Positions 63,943-64,000 of a DNA stretch of 64,000 bases are shown here, piece by piece. The stretch is from JACCZH01 sp963729445 (lineage in GTDB: Bacteria > Chloroflexota > Chloroflexia > Thermomicrobiales > CFX8): positions 868,001 through 932,000 of the forward strand of contig CAVSNU010000002.1 of NCBI GenBank assembly GCA_963729445.1, written 5' to 3'. Made by a program: the position numbers and the translations under genes. Each line of letters starts with the position of its first letter. Position 1 is the first letter of the stretch. The notes below the pieces were generated by a model that saw only the letters and a list, made by a program, of their open reading frames with translations, was not told where the DNA came from and made no database searches.

Positions 63943-64000
63943 AGTGCCTCCCGTAGTTGCCATTTCCGATTAGCGCGTCCAACCTGGGTGGACGTGAACC

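Noticed and set aside
1..64000. tRNA, rRNA, tmRNA or integrated mobile element
   Set aside because: No T-loop-like GGTTCRANYCC in a cloverleaf context, no rRNA-like stretch, and no transposase, integrase or phage structural gene was found.

Overview
The window looks like chromosomal DNA from a GC-rich bacterium. The gene content best fits the Chloroflexota, perhaps the Thermomicrobia/Sphaerobacter side. The pointers are F420-type oxidoreductases, a GT4 plus glycogen-debranching-type enzyme pair, ABC peptide-type permeases beside an aldolase, and very abundant short intergenic palindromes. This placement is inference from gene types only. I saw no rRNA, tRNA, transposase, integrase, phage gene or CRISPR array, so this is ordinary chromosome with a heavy load of small non-coding repeats.

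Layout. 1-6360: a secreted repeat-type protein cut by the left edge, then a 1564-residue PAS/GAF/GGDEF/EAL c-di-GMP sensor. 6680-9947: a GT4 glycosyltransferase and an amylo-1,6-glucosidase-type enzyme. 10335-13774: a minus-strand operon (Gfo/Idh/MocA oxidoreductase, D-threonine-aldolase-like enzyme, sarcosine-oxidase-like enzyme). 13875-15407: PspC protein, PurN, RusA-like nuclease. 16267-19226: a second secreted protein, paralogous to the one at the left edge, with many frame breaks. 20378-24534: membrane-anchored glycosidase, Mrp/ApbC, secreted beta-propeller. 24779-28529: multicopper oxidase, an ArsR-type regulator coupled to a frameshifted small membrane protein, and a luciferase-like oxidoreductase. 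29032-32775: acyl-CoA ligase coupled to a zinc-ribbon/FHA membrane protein, then a CBS/PRC-barrel protein. 34029-36132: a two-component system behind a CRP-like palindrome. 36893-38495: Lrp-type regulator and KDG-kinase-like PfkB enzyme. 38769-44721: sugar dehydrogenase, methyltransferase, MFS exporter, FAD oxidase, J-domain protein. 44854-49189: alpha/beta hydrolase with PPOX-type protein, a tandem-barrel protein, rhomboid protease, YVTN propeller. 49568-54230: solute-binding protein, two permeases (one frameshifted) and an HpcH/HpaI aldolase in one operon. 54918-60389: frameshifted tartrate-dehydrogenase-like gene, phytoene-dehydrogenase-like enzyme, EamA exporter, oligopeptidase F. 60885-63942: orphan protein, MFS transporter, and a DppC-type permease at the right edge.

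The most distinctive structure is non-coding. At least four families of short inverted repeats (called A, B, C and D here) occupy the intergenic gaps. Families B and C have nearly constant lengths (75 and 72 nt), family D has terminal inverted repeats, and family C sits inside a family D copy. All eight gaps between converging genes carry at least one of these elements, and almost all other copies lie 3' of a gene. This suggests a role in, or tolerance at, transcript ends.

Four coding regions are broken by indels: the secreted paralogue, the small membrane protein, the DppC-type permease and the tartrate dehydrogenase. They are otherwise well preserved, so consensus error is at least as likely as real decay, and they should be checked against reads.
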